Positions 37,312-51,100 of a stretch of 64,000 bases of DNA are shown here, one piece after another (the first letter of the stretch is position 1; every line of letters starts with the position of its first letter). The DNA is from Rachycentron canadum (Eukaryota > Chordata > Actinopteri > Carangiformes > Rachycentridae), in NCBI GenBank assembly GCA_038496675.1, contig CM076658.1, positions 10,421,940-10,485,939 on the forward strand, in the 5' to 3' direction. The position numbers were made by a program, and so were the translations under genes. Under the pieces are notes generated by a model, which was not told where the DNA came from, ran no database searches, and saw only the letters and a list, made by a program, of their open reading frames with translations.

Positions 37312-39111
37312 TCAAGATGGCCGCTGGGCTGTGCCCAGCAGGTAGACGCACAGCAGGTTCAGCACCATGAGGACCAGCACCAACCCGATGAGAACCTTCT
37401 GCACCCACAGACACGTACTCAGCTTCTGCTCCAGCCGCGAGTTGGACACCATCAATCGCATGAGCTGGTGGGATAAAATCTTGATCGGTCATATGCTTTA
37501 TTAGTGCAATGAAAATCACAGACAGAAGATGGGTTATAATAGATTTACAGGAAAATAACGAAACAGCTCAAGTGTGTTAAATGTGAATCTGGAGCAAGGA
37601 GATAGCTTGATGGCTTAGTTTAGTTTGGCATAAAAACTGGAAGCGATTATTATCATTATTATTATTCTCTCATCCAACTATCTGTGCAACAATAAATGAG
37701 CACATTTCCCAAAATGTTGCAATAAAGCAGGTATTTTAACTGAACATTAGACTGGACTTTTGGGGCAGTGATATTTAATGAAACTACGCTAAACCTACAC
37801 ACGCTGATGTGAAAATTCATCCAGCCAATGCAATGAAAACTACAAACATTTTAATTACATTTAATTACGTAGTTCAGCCTTCAGTGTGCTTGATGATGAT
37901 GATGGGAATTTATAAAAATATGTAAACAGAGGCTTTTAAAAGTATGTCAATGAACAAGTAGCCTATACTATGAACTATAAGAAAAGTAATGTAGACGTTC
38001 CTCTTCCTACAGCACTCACCACTGTGTTTAATTCCTGCTGCCCACTGGTCCCTGTATCCACAGGGCTGTCCCTGAGGGGGCTCACTGTTGGTTTACTGCT
38101 CTCCAGAACATGACAGCGCAATCTGTGGGAAAGTTACAGTCTAATGAGCCACGAGGCCATAGGGAGGATATTCATTCTAGTCTACTGTCATAACTGTAAT
38201 GAGAACTGTGTGGCAAGAGGCCATCACTAAATAAGTTCTTCAAGCATTTACATGGATAAAAAAACAAAAGAGCACAGATGTGTACCTGTGTTCTATGATC
38301 TTGGTTTTTGGTACTTCTTTCCAGAACTGTGCAAGCTCTTGTGACCCAACATTGTCCATCTCAGCAGCCATAATCAGGAATCTGTCCTGTAGGGAGGCCT
38401 GAGAACCTGCACAAAACCACCCAGGACAATATTCAACCAAAAGATTCATGCAAGCCAGCGTAATTAGGACAAAGATTTTTGTGATAAAACATAGCTTTGA
38501 ATCCCATTACATAAAAATCAGCCATTCCTCTGGCTGCTTTTGTGTGGAGGCATAAAATGGAACCCTTAAGTGGGGAGGTCGGATTCTTCTGAGCTACGTT
38601 GCAGCACATCTTAACCTGCAGCTGACATTTCTGTGCTCCGAGGTAAGAAAATGTTTTTACCGGGAGAGCACTGTCGGTTGTCTGATGGTTTGTTTTGGGA
38701 AGATGATTCTTTTATCACTCTTGAAATATGTATGTCAGGCAAAGAAAAGTTCCTGCTGGCACTTTGAGAGAGTAATAGACTGGACCATTTGATTATTCTG
38801 AGGTTCAGAATTTGGAAACAATTTGCTATGAGTGGAGTAGAGTGCAAATCTAAAATGCGGTACCTCCATGTAAGGACACCACTATGTCTACCGAAGCTCC
38901 TGGTTCACAGCAGCTGCTACTGGGCTTTACTCTGTACTTCTCAGGTGCTGTGGTCCGAACCTGTGGAGACATCAGATCCACCTTTATTAAATCTTTTGAT
39001 TAATGGGTTAAATTGTAAGTTGGTAAAATGTAACAATTTCCCACAGCTCATGTTAACTTTGTTCATCTGTTTGTTATGACTGACTAATAATCTAAAGCCA
39101 TGAGAAATTCT

Positions 39112-39163
<52 letters not shown>

Positions 39164-42100
39164 TTTTTTATTTTTTTTTTTCTTCTTCTTTTTTTCTTCC
39201 CCACACCGTGCATTCGGGAAGTATTCAGACCCATTCAATTTTTGATATTCTGTTGAAACCTTGTGTGAAATTTGTTTCAATTAATTTTTCCCATGTTGCA
39301 TAATGACAAAGTGAAAGCAGAACACATTTATAAAAAAGGAAAAACACACCATGTGGTAAATTTAGTTCAGCACAGTGGCCTCAGTCATTCTTAAATGTAA
39401 GAAGTTTGGCAAAGCCACGACTCTTCCTAGAGCTGGCTGCTCAGCCAAACTGAGCAATTGATGGGGAGACAGGCCTTGGTAAGGAAAGTGACCAAAAACA
39501 TGATGATCACTTTGGCTGAGGTCCAGAGATCCTGTGAGGAGATGAAGGAAACTTCCAGAAGGACAACCATCACTGCAGCACTCTACCCATCTGGGCTGAA
39601 CGGTTGAGTGGCCAGATGGACGCCACGGCACAGTGAAAGCTTGCAAAAAAAAAAAAAAAAAGCACCTAAAGGACCATCAGATAGTGAGAAACGAGATTCT
39701 TTGGTCTGACGAAACTGTTTGGCCTCAATTTTAAGTGTCATGTCTGAAGGAAACCAGACACTGCTTCGTAAACATGCCAACAGTGAAGCATGGCAGTTGC
39801 AGCATCATACTGTGAGGTTTTTTTCAGCAGCATGGACAAGGATACTGGTCAGGGTTGGGGGGAATTTGGTCAGAGCAAAGCACAGGGATACACTGAATGA
39901 AAACCAGAGGCTCAGAACCTCCTTGGCCCCAAGGTTCACCTTCCAACAGGATGATAACCCTTAGCACACAGCCAAAATAACACAGGATTATGACTTAAAG
40001 ACAGAGTGGTTGAGTGGCCCAGCCAGATTCTGAATTAAACCCAATCAAACATCTCTGGAGAGAACTGAAAATGGCTGTCAACTGACAGTCCCCATCCAAC
40101 CAGACAGAGCTGGGAAAAAAAAGAAAAAAAAAGAAAGAAATTGGCAGAGAATGGCATTAAAGCCATAAATCCAGGTGTGAAAAGCTTGTTAGCTAAAATG
40201 ACTTGAGGCTGTAATTGCTGCTAAATATGCTTAAACTAAATGCTGAGTAAAGACAACTTAACTTTTTCCTTTTTCAGGAATTAAAAAAAAAATCATTGTC
40301 ATTATAGGGAATTGAATGTAGATTGAAAATGACTGAAAAACATAAAAAAAATTGTGACAGAAGTGAAGAAGAGTGGTCTGAATATTTTCTTACTGCACTG
40401 CGATAAATCAACAAATCCATTTGAGGAGCTAGAACAAATCAAAATGTGGCAATTTCTTTATAAATGTCTTTGTCTATTATTATCTTTTTCAATATTCTTC
40501 TTTTAGGAGCATACAAGAGTCTTACTGTCAACTCATGTCACCAGTTTTCACACTCACCTTAAAGGCCACTTGATTTTTGGTCACATTGCTCAGGATAATG
40601 AGACATTTCTTCTCTGTCTCTCCAGAACCAAAGCTGAGCTCCTCTGCAGGGCTGCAGGGAGAGAAAAACACGCTCAGTGTTACAGGAGCTAGGTGAAACT
40701 CAGCACAACTTTATGTGTAGTTTTGTACTATAAAATGTCTATTAATGGGCTCCAGAACAGATAGAACCGCTGGATGCACACAGGGAATCCCATTTGCTTC
40801 ACACCAGGCTTTGTTGTTACTGTTTTACACATCTTTTTAATACAGACTGGGCTTCTGTGATACTCATGCCTTGCTGCCTGTGTGCTATGATTATCCTGAG
40901 ACTTGTTGCTTTTCTGCTACACATCACCTTAACTATCTGCTTCAGCGAGTCTTTCCAGGATGATGATATTGTACCAATATTTTTGCAAAAAAAAAAAAAA
41001 AAAAAAAAGAAGAACAGAACAATAACATACAAATGCAGGGCTCTCTGTCTCCCATGTTTACATTAATCTAGATGTTAGTAGTCGTTAGTAAAATCATTAA
41101 AACACCCTTCATGACTCGATTAAGTTTTGAGGTTTGGAGGACAATTATTCGACATAGGTGACAACAGCTCCCGCCTTAATGCACTTATTACTACAGTACG
41201 TAATTTGAGCTGCATATTTACATGTTTGCATTAACCACACAATGACAAATTGACCGACACGCAGTTAATATGACTATGGCTGAAAGAATGAGTCAATTAA
41301 TCAATGAGGTGATTGTCTTGTTCACCCGGTTGATTAGCAGCAAAATAAAAATCCTGTGGTTTGTAGATTTTAAGACTCTTTCCCCAGTTCCTGACTACTT
41401 ATCTTTATACCATTTTCACAGCTTTTATTACACAGCTTATTCTTCACCTAAATGGATCCCTCTCAGGCTTTTTATTGCTTTAAAAACCCATCTGGGTGTT
41501 CTCAAAGGCCATAAGAGAAATTAAACAACATTATCAGTCCAGCAGAAATCACAGTCAGGCATCCCTTTTAGTAGGAAAAACAATGTGTAATTAATTTATT
41601 GTTTTTTCATTGTTCCAAAAGGAGGAAAAAATGTGTCTTTGGGGAAATATCAGAAATACTCCTTTTCTTTCAGCATGTTTGTCTCTGTATTCGATTGACA
41701 GCTGCAGACAGGCTGACGCTGGCAAAGGAATGAGAGAAAATGTAAACAAATTAGTGCTGTAGTTATGGGCAGACAGTGTGCTGCTGGCAGTGGTAGTGAA
41801 GAGCGAGGCTCACATCGGCATCTACAGGGACCTAAATGACATTTCCAGATACATTTAGATGCTGTTTAATGTGCTGCCGCTGACCAGCTAGCTCATTACC
41901 TATCTAGCCTGCAAACTGACATTTGCAGTGCAATTACTGAGACATTGAATGGTTGTTAGTTCGTTTGCTCGTTCATCAAACTAAGATGCAGGACAAGACA
42001 TATGTCCATGTAAGTTAGATAAGAAGGAGACACTTAAGAAAAAAGCTAAAGTGTGTTGTTGTTTAAAGTCTGTGGCTTTTATGTGGTGTACCAGGCTGCT

Positions 42101-45100
42101 GTCTGGCTTTTAATCAATTAGACAATCTGACAAAATGTTACTGCTTTCTAAGTGCGGAGTTAAGTGTAGAGATTCCATTAGCTGTATGGAAACAAGTTTT
42201 TTTTGTTTTTACTTCTATGTAGATGGAGACCGCACAGATTGAAGACCTCTAGTATTCTAACAAATGAATGCAAAAATTGAGGTGCTATCACCATGGAACC
42301 AGCACACATTGGTTATGTGATTTATACAGCATGTGTGTATGCTGTGGCAGAAAAAATATGCAAAATAATTTCTGTTGGTCTTTAGGCAGGATAGAGCTTG
42401 AGGATTCTGCATCAAAGCAGTGAAATCCAGAGCTAAAGCAAATCTGTGGCCTGTGTCACCAAGTTTGCAGCAGCAAAGTGGACACTGAACACTAACTCCA
42501 CTGGGGACTTTAATTTTGCCAAGAACAAAGTGCTGAATGGATTATAACATCTGCCTTGTATGTATTAAAGTTCTAACTGATGCAGCTGGGCCATGCTTCG
42601 TGCACAAAACAAAGATATATTTTTCTTTTTCATGTCCTCATGTGTTCTTTTCTCCAGAGAAACAGCTGTAGAGTCTGGCATTTGCTTGAGCTCAGCGCGA
42701 GTCCTCTGGCTCTGGAAACCTTGTGGCAAACACAAGATCAAAGCCCCCTACTCCCTACTAAAGCCCCTAGCCTTGAATTAAGGCTAACACAGCTCAGAAA
42801 CATAATTGCATTTAAGGCTCATTTAAATCTGTTTATCACTATAATTCACAGCCCAGAGCTGTCAAAATCCTCACATCAAAGCTGTTACTCTGAAAAAAAA
42901 AAAAACTCAACTCAACTGACATTATTCATGAAAATGCGGAGTAATATCATCAGTCTGAATGCACTGCTGAGTATTTATCCAAGATGAAACTCCATCACTG
43001 TGTGATCGCTATACTCCATTGCAATTTTGAAGTTAACAGCTTTGCGAGGCAGTGAAAGCCTAATTAAAGCCTGTGCTGTGTCCGATGACGATGAGATGCG
43101 ACGAGTGGTCCTTACTTAAAGGTTAATTGATCATTGGCCCGTCTCTCCCTTTGATTACTGTGGCACCATTAATAATTAACAACACCACCACCATTTCTAC
43201 TCATTGAACAATTGATTGGTAGCATCCTTAATTCCCACCCACACATGACAAGATCAATTGAACTATAAAGGTACAAACACATCAATAAAGACTTTAGGCC
43301 TTGAGCCAATCCATGAAGAAAACATTTTAGTCAATATGTGCAAGGCAATTAAAATGTCCCTCTTTGCATGTCTCCTCAGTATGCATACAGATATTTGACA
43401 TACCAAATTAACTGATGCCTGATTATGCATATCATCAGATTGGGCACAGTTTTAAGTCAGCAACAGTGCAGCACCTGAACAAGCTTTAGATTTTTTGTCA
43501 GAAATGCTGGGTTCAGACTATGAACAGACCAGTCGCCCTCTCTGGCTTCAGACTTTTGTGTCTCTCAGACACAAAAGCCTGAAGCTGAATTCTGTTGCAC
43601 ATCCATCCCCAGTTGGTTTCAGACACAAGAAAACAAGATGAAGAGTGCTTAGGTTATGTGTTTGATATAGCCAGCTCAACCACTATAAACAAGACTAAGA
43701 GTCTAAAAACATGCTGGGAGAGCTGTGAAGCTGTGCTTTGGAGCTTCACAATGTCAACTTTAAACACAGGGAAGCTAACTAAGTAAAAATACTGATGTTA
43801 TGCAGGTCTTATGTTTACCATCTTAGTTTAGTTAACATACTAACATACTTGCTGTGCAGCTGAGACTGATGGGAATGCCATTAGTTGTACACGTATTTGA
43901 TCATAAACCAAAATAACACAATGATTTAAATACTTATTTAATGATGGCATGAGATGACAAGTTTGTGGAAACACTAAAGTCACTCATTTATCCTGAGAGA
44001 AAGAGAGAGATGGATTGTGTATCACAGTTTTTGGCGCAACATCCAATAATTGTAAAGAGATTTCACTCAAAACCAGAAAATGTCAACCTCAAGGAGGCGA
44101 TGCAGGAAATGTCAGAGCATGACAGTAGGAGTCATCCTCTGGGACCCATGTCCAAAATATTGTGCCAATTCATCCATTAGATTTTAAGATATTTCCGAGT
44201 GGACCAAATTGGCGAACAGATTCCCATCCCCAGTGACGCAACATTTTGACCTGCAAGATCTGGCAAATAATAATGTGGACAAAATTCAGGTTATATAAAC
44301 AAGACAGAGACATTATACAAAATAGTGCCATCCCTAAATGTCTGTGGTCTGTAGTCAATATGTCCTATGCAGAATGTGCATCGATATAGAGAGCTTACAA
44401 ATTTAAGTGGGAAGTTTATTTTTCCCTTTGCCAACTGCAATGAGACCATGATCTAAGTAATAGTGTGCATGTGTTGTTGACAACAAGATGGAGGAGGAAG
44501 CAGGGTGACCTACCTAACATCTAGCAGAGGGCCTTTGAAGGTGGTCAGTGGCTTCCTGGCTCCTTTGGTCCTGGCACTTGTGTCTCCTCTATCATTGTCC
44601 TCTGCCCTCAAACTGTCTTCCAGGAAATTCACCTGAAACAACAAAGACCACTTAATTAGAAAAGAGGCCCAGAATACAGATAACATAATCATGTGACCGT
44701 TATCATGTTCCTTCTCTGAAGATGAAATGCTTGACCCTTGACCTTGATGAAGAGAAAGCTATCAGTTAATGAAGCCCTTGAAAGTCATCTGTAATGATTA
44801 ATAAATGGTTCTTGTGAAATAATGAAGCCTTATGTTATCGAAAGAGAATCTTTTTTTACAAAATATATTTCCTGTTTTACTGAGACATCCCTGTGATGAC
44901 CCTTCTTCCTAGTAGTCTCCAGTGGGAGCACAGAACAACAGGCAGCATGTCCAAATGCAGAACCAAATAACCCATAAACACATGACTTCTGTCAAAAAAA
45001 AGAGACCCTTGACTGAAAGTAGGACAGAGCTCATGATATCACACTTTCACTTCAGCACAACATCCATAAACTTTGCCCCAAATCATCTGCAGACAGGTCA

Positions 45101-48100
45101 CAAGACCATACAGCAGCTGATAGGACAGAAATTGCGAAACATCTGTACAAGCATTGCACATTATGGATAAAATGGGGGCTTTGGGGAAAATCGATGCTTT
45201 CACAGTGTCAACGGCATCACATATTGTGATGGGCAAGTGAGCACATGAGGAACGGAGGGCGGAAGGGAGAGCAGGGGCAAAGGTGAATGGACTCCTCGTG
45301 TTATGGCAACATTTATGACTCAGGGGAAGTGTGTCATTTGTTGTGATAAGCAACAAAACATGTCATCTTAACTTAATGGCTGACTGTCATGCAACTGCCA
45401 CAATGAAGACATCAAGAGATAATCAGCTGCTGATGAAATGTCTCTATTTATTTGTCATTTTAAAGAGCAAGCTTAACACAATTAGGTAAATGGTGTCAGT
45501 AGAAAAAAAAGTAAAACATGCTCTAATTTGAATTAAAAATGAAACTTTGAAATATTAGGCTGTTTCATACAAATATCAGAATTAAACAGTTTTGATAAAA
45601 ACAAAATTAATGGAAATTCATTTTGATAAACATATGAATTAAAACTCTTCATTTTAATAAATCATGTACAAAGAAATAAAATAGACCATTATTGAAGACA
45701 TGTGAAATTAAAGAACATCACCATGATTTCTACACATTATGTAAGATATGAAATGCAAAGACAAAAAAAAAAAAAAAAAAAATCATTTAAGATTTAGCAT
45801 CATCCTAAACCAAAAGATCAGTGAAATGCTTATAATGAGGAGTGTCTATCGATGATACAGTACATGTTAAAAGGCACAAAAGATTGTCTAGTTGATTAGC
45901 ACTTTCCAGAGTCCCAGACCTGGTAAGGATAGTGTTAGTGGACAAGGCACAGATGGCTTCAGTTAAAAGGTTGCCATGAAGGCAAGTAAATATTTAGTGC
46001 TGCAGGTTAATAACGGCATCTACTGTAATATAACAGTAATAAACGTAGTAGTTTTTAAATCTGAGGTTAGAAGCTAAAACAATATTAAATTGTTAATGGG
46101 CAGTAGTGACTGTGGTTCCCGTTTCTCACTGCTAACAGTGAAATCAGTGCAAAAGGTAGGCTACATCCCTTAGCCTACATCGCCAAAGTCAGATTCAATT
46201 TTTTTTTGTTTTTGTTTTTGTTTTTTTAGGTGTGTGTGTGTGTGTGTGGGGGNNNNNNNNNNNNNNNNNNNNNNNNNNNNNNNNNNNNNNNNNNNNNNNN
46301 NNNNNNNNNNNNNNNNNNNNNNNNNNNNNNNNNNNNNNNNNNNNNNNNNNNNNNNNNNNNNNNNNNNNNNNNNNNNNNNNNNNNNNNNNNNNNNNNNNNN
46401 NNNNNNNNNNNNNNNNNNNNNNNNNNNNNNNNNNNNNNNNNNNNNNNNNNNNNNNNNNNNNNNNNNNNNNNNNNNNNNNNNNNNNNNNNNNNNNNNNNNN
46501 NNNNNNNNNNNNNNNNNNNNNNNNNNNNNNNNNNNNNNNNNNNNNNNNNNNNNNNNNNNNNNNNNNNNNNNNNNNNNNNNNNNNNNNNNNNNNNNNNNNN
46601 NNNNNNNNNNNNNNNNNNNNNNNNNNNNGGGGGGGGGGGGGTTCCAATTAAAATGTATATATGCAAAATATAGAACAGGTCAAGGGATGAACATGTCAAG
46701 GAGTCTGTATTGGAGGTGGCGATGACATCGGTCGACTGTGAGGGAGGTGCACTCTGAAAAATTCAAATCACGTGAGTACACCTGCTCTTCCAGCCTGTAG
46801 AAATCTTGCAGACACAGAGCTCCTTGTGTGGGTGTGATCCTACACTGCCTTACCACCTCCAGCCCTTGTTTCAAAACAGAGAAAAAGGCAATTAGCTTCA
46901 AGGTTTCAGCACAGTGCTGCCTTGAACCCTGAAGAACTCAGGGCGAGGTAGGTCGGGGGTAGGTGGGTGGGTGGTGGAGGGGGAGAGTCTCTTGTTTATT
47001 TAGACAAGATGGATCAGAAGCAGAGAGCTTGTAAATGATGGACTTGAAGTGCCAACAGGTTGGTATAGTAACACAGTGCCACAGGTTTAGTTAAACCGCT
47101 GGCTTTAAGATATAAAATCTAGCTCATAATGCCTGGCAAATATATCAAGAGATAGTAGATGCTGCTAATTACCCTGTTACAATACAATTTTAAAATTCTC
47201 CCCTTCACCCCCATTACCCTGTCATCTCAATCCATTTCGTTTTAAATACCATTTTGATTGGGGGACGTTAGTTTCTTATGCTAACGAGAACAACGTCTTC
47301 CTCTCTGACCTCTCTGAGCTGACTCTGATTTTTTGATATGTAGACTGAGACCCCAGGGGACCATAGCACTCATTATATTACAGTTATTAGGTTTAGTACC
47401 TAGAGATCAAATTGAGTCATTGCTTCAATAGAGAGCTGTGCACCTTTTCTGTGGGATTATGCAGGGAAAGTAGACCGACCCCGACCAAAAATATGTCAGA
47501 ACAAGTGTGAGGTTATTCTGTGTTTACATTTTACAATAAGAGCATTAACAAAACTCATGCCTATTGTACTATTGAGTCTAACAATTTACTGAATAGCATA
47601 TCTTTGTTTTGTAAATCTAAATCTGCTGTGCATGACCAATGTCTAATTTATTAACAATGGCAGCGCTGTTTGTTTATCGAAGCTTAAGAAACTCACGGGA
47701 ATAGTTTGGAGTAACGCAAAACTGTTAGCTCTTTCCAGTAGATACAGTGAATGTCCTAAAAAAAAAAAAAAAAAAAACCCACAGCACAATTAAGTCCTAG
47801 TCTTCACATCAAATGTATTTTAAACCCAAGTTGGTGCTCTCTGGGAAACTAAGAAATATCTCAAAAAAACAACAAAGCAAAAAACAAACAAAAAAACCTT
47901 GGTAACCTTGGTTGAAAAAAAGATGCGACAAAATAATATAAATACACAACTTTCTTCAAGTCTTCCACAGGCATTTTCCTGAGCCCAGGCATATCCTGAG
48001 ATGACCCACCTAATACGCTCCATCTATTTACATGCAGGCTTGATATGCGTTCTGCTGGCTAGAAAAGAAGCTAAATAGATTATGAAGCAAGGGCTGGGCA

Positions 48101-51100
48101 GTCCTGTAGGGAGTGGGTAGAATCTGTGACATAAGCTCCTGGTGTAAGCAGGTAATATTTGAGTGAGACTGAGGGGACATATTCAAGCCGAAGCCTGTGG
48201 ATGTCTCAGTGATGGTGCTACACTGGTGCTGCATGCTGCCATTTGGGCGAAACAGGCATCAAGCTACAGCAGGGAACAGCTTAAGTAACAGACTTGACAA
48301 CCTCTGTGGATCATATGAGGAGCTGAGAGGATGAGAGGAGCAGTGAGCCTGCTGCGATGCATGGGCTTTGTTGGCTGGATTTAACTGCAGCCAAAGACAT
48401 TAGGAGTCACCTTCACAGAGACAATGAGCAAGAGCTTAATGTCTACCAAATAAGGGCATTACTTGCCACTAAATTCACAGTTGTCTCCACAGAGCGGCCT
48501 GATTACATGCTGTAATCTCTGGCTCAACTTAAAGAAAGTGAGTCAAAGAAGAAACAGGAGAAATCTCTGACCATAGTACATGTAACATGACTGGGAGCAG
48601 AGACATGCATCTATAAGAGATGGAGAACACTGCCTGAAATGCCAGAATAAGAATTAATGACTCAAACACTTTCAGCTCACGTTCCTGCCAACTACATTCA
48701 TTTCAGCATGAGCAATATTTATTCCCATTTATTTATCAATTTTATTCAGTTAGTCATAACATTTTTATAGCACACCTAATTTCCTTTGTATGTAATGAAA
48801 AATAAAATGTACCTTTTTGGGCTTTACTGCAACCTCAGAGTTGAAGCTGGACTCAAGAGCATCTTTGCCCTCCATTTCACCCTCTTTGCTTTCTGTCTCG
48901 TCCTCACTGACAATGGGTCCATTGTCACAGATGGGCGTTTGGAAATCGTCATCAGGAAGAGGAGGATAACTATATTTGAAGGGGTCCTGCAATGTTGTAA
49001 GACCAGGGATATCACTACGAGCATGATTTTTAAAGCATGCACTTTGTCAATTCAAAGTAGCCACACAGAATGTCTTTGTACAGAAAGTCTAATGACTTCC
49101 AACTGAATAAATCTAATGATATGACTTATGAAAGGAGAAGTCTGTTAAATACTCACTGATGTTTATCATTTATTTACACAGTCCTAGTAGTAATCTGTAT
49201 TTTAAACCAAAAGTTATCAAAAACAATATTAAACGTTAAATTTCCAACTAGCATCAGCTACTAACTGCATCTTTTCTAACTGTCAGACAGACAATTTAAG
49301 GTGTAAGACTATTTTGGAAATTTTGAATAGTAGACATAAAAAGACAGAAAAACATACCGTTCCACCCATGTGAGGTGGTAGGTACTCAGGACCTATGTAT
49401 GTCTGGACCTCAGATTTGGAAGCAAACTTCAGTTTGCTGATTGCCTCAGGACCCAGCCACGACTTCACAATCTTCCAGGCAGCTGAAATGAGACAAGTTT
49501 TATACACAATATGTCAGAATCAGAACAGTATTTATGTAAGTTACTGACACATAAAAATATAGAAGTTTGTATGGATTGTTAGTAGAGGACAGGCGCAGTC
49601 TCACCATTCATGATCCAAGGCATATCCACAATGATCATTTTGGCTGAAATGGTAAGTAAAGACAAGGTGAATATATTTGGTATGACTCAAAAGTCAATTA
49701 TTCTTAAGCGATTGGAACATATTTCCAGCAGGATAAATTCATTGCACCTTTATAGCAAATTTTTTGTTACTCACATAAAAACTTTGGATAATATACTTTG
49801 AAGCAATTAATGATGTACTTCACAAACTCCATGTCCTGAAAAACAAAGTCGGAAAAAACAATGACTTTAAAAGGCGAAGCAACACCGAAGGCTTCAACTA
49901 TAAACAATGGTTTATGGATTTTCAACAGGGAGAATGTTTGCTCATTCTTAACCGCCTCTAGATCTGAAGTGACCCACTTAACATAAAATGAAAATTCATT
50001 GTAAGCTCCACTGAATGATCCCCCTGCTTGATCCCTCTAAAATACTATGCCTGAGAAAGAATTGAGGATATTATTTGGCCCTTTTTTTTTTTTTTTTTTT
50101 TTAAACCATCCAACATTTTGATTTTGATATGAACTAGTTGCAAAATAGACAATTTGACTTGCTGATATTTGCGGTTTTGTCCTTATTTGCACCTGTGAAT
50201 TTGATTTCACTACCTATATCTGATGACTTTCATCATTTCAAAGAGTCAATAAAAAAAAAAAAAAGACGGTTCTCAGTAAATTCAATTGCATTTTCTCCAT
50301 ATAAATAACAAAAGGCTTTGATTCAAACAGATAATTTAATCTACTCTTTAGATAGCACTAGATAATCTAATGATGGCTAAGAGATAAAATTAATATTATA
50401 AACCACAGCTAGAAATACCCAGGTGAAAGGTTCTGTTGTGCTTTAAATCATATTTTAGGTGAACATGATAAATGTTACTGCTTTATGTTAATTACAATCA
50501 TCAGACAAGCAGCCAATATGTCAATAGATACAGCGGTTAAACCCTGACTGGGCTTCATAATTGGCTAGAAGCCTCATTGCTATGCAGGAGCCTCACTCCC
50601 AAGCCTTAATGAGATCATACTGGCTACCTTTGCTCTAACACATACTGTGGTTCAACAAGCCTCAGTAAGGCTGCTTTCCAAACTGATCTTCTTATCTACT
50701 CATTTCATATTTGGGTTGCATGGCTATTCATCCTCTCTGACTTGTTTGTGTTGATTTATTTATACTTAATTGAGACATTTCTCCAGGAGAGAGCCTAACC
50801 AATGAAACACACTCACTGACAGAGAGCTCCTTCATGGAGCTAACGCCTGTGACACAGTGAGTCTACGGATTAGGCAGTGCACTCGAATTGACCAACAGGA
50901 TTTAAAGGTAACTTTAATCTGTAAAACCATTGAAGAGCATCAGCCCCTGCAAGACCACAGCTCAGCACAGTCACAGCAAACAAATTGTCTTTTTTAAAAA
51001 TAAAAGTTGTTTTGAAGACCTGCATATTAAATATAAGAAAAGAAGCTAAATTAAAATTTGTATTAGAGCATAACAAATCAGTTATTTTTTTTTAAAAGAA

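Noticed and set aside
43545..43585. Hairpin as a microRNA precursor
   Set aside because: The stem of 18 pairs and loop of 5 are too short for a Drosha substrate, and flanking bases do not extend the stem.
46195..46725. Five long frames on both strands around 46.2-46.7 kb
   Set aside because: They consist mostly of unknown bases in the assembly gap.
46680..46901. 73-codon minus-strand frame as an extra mospd2 exon
   Set aside because: Exons 9 and 10 already join in phase with no residues missing relative to human, and this frame has no similarity to MOSPD2.
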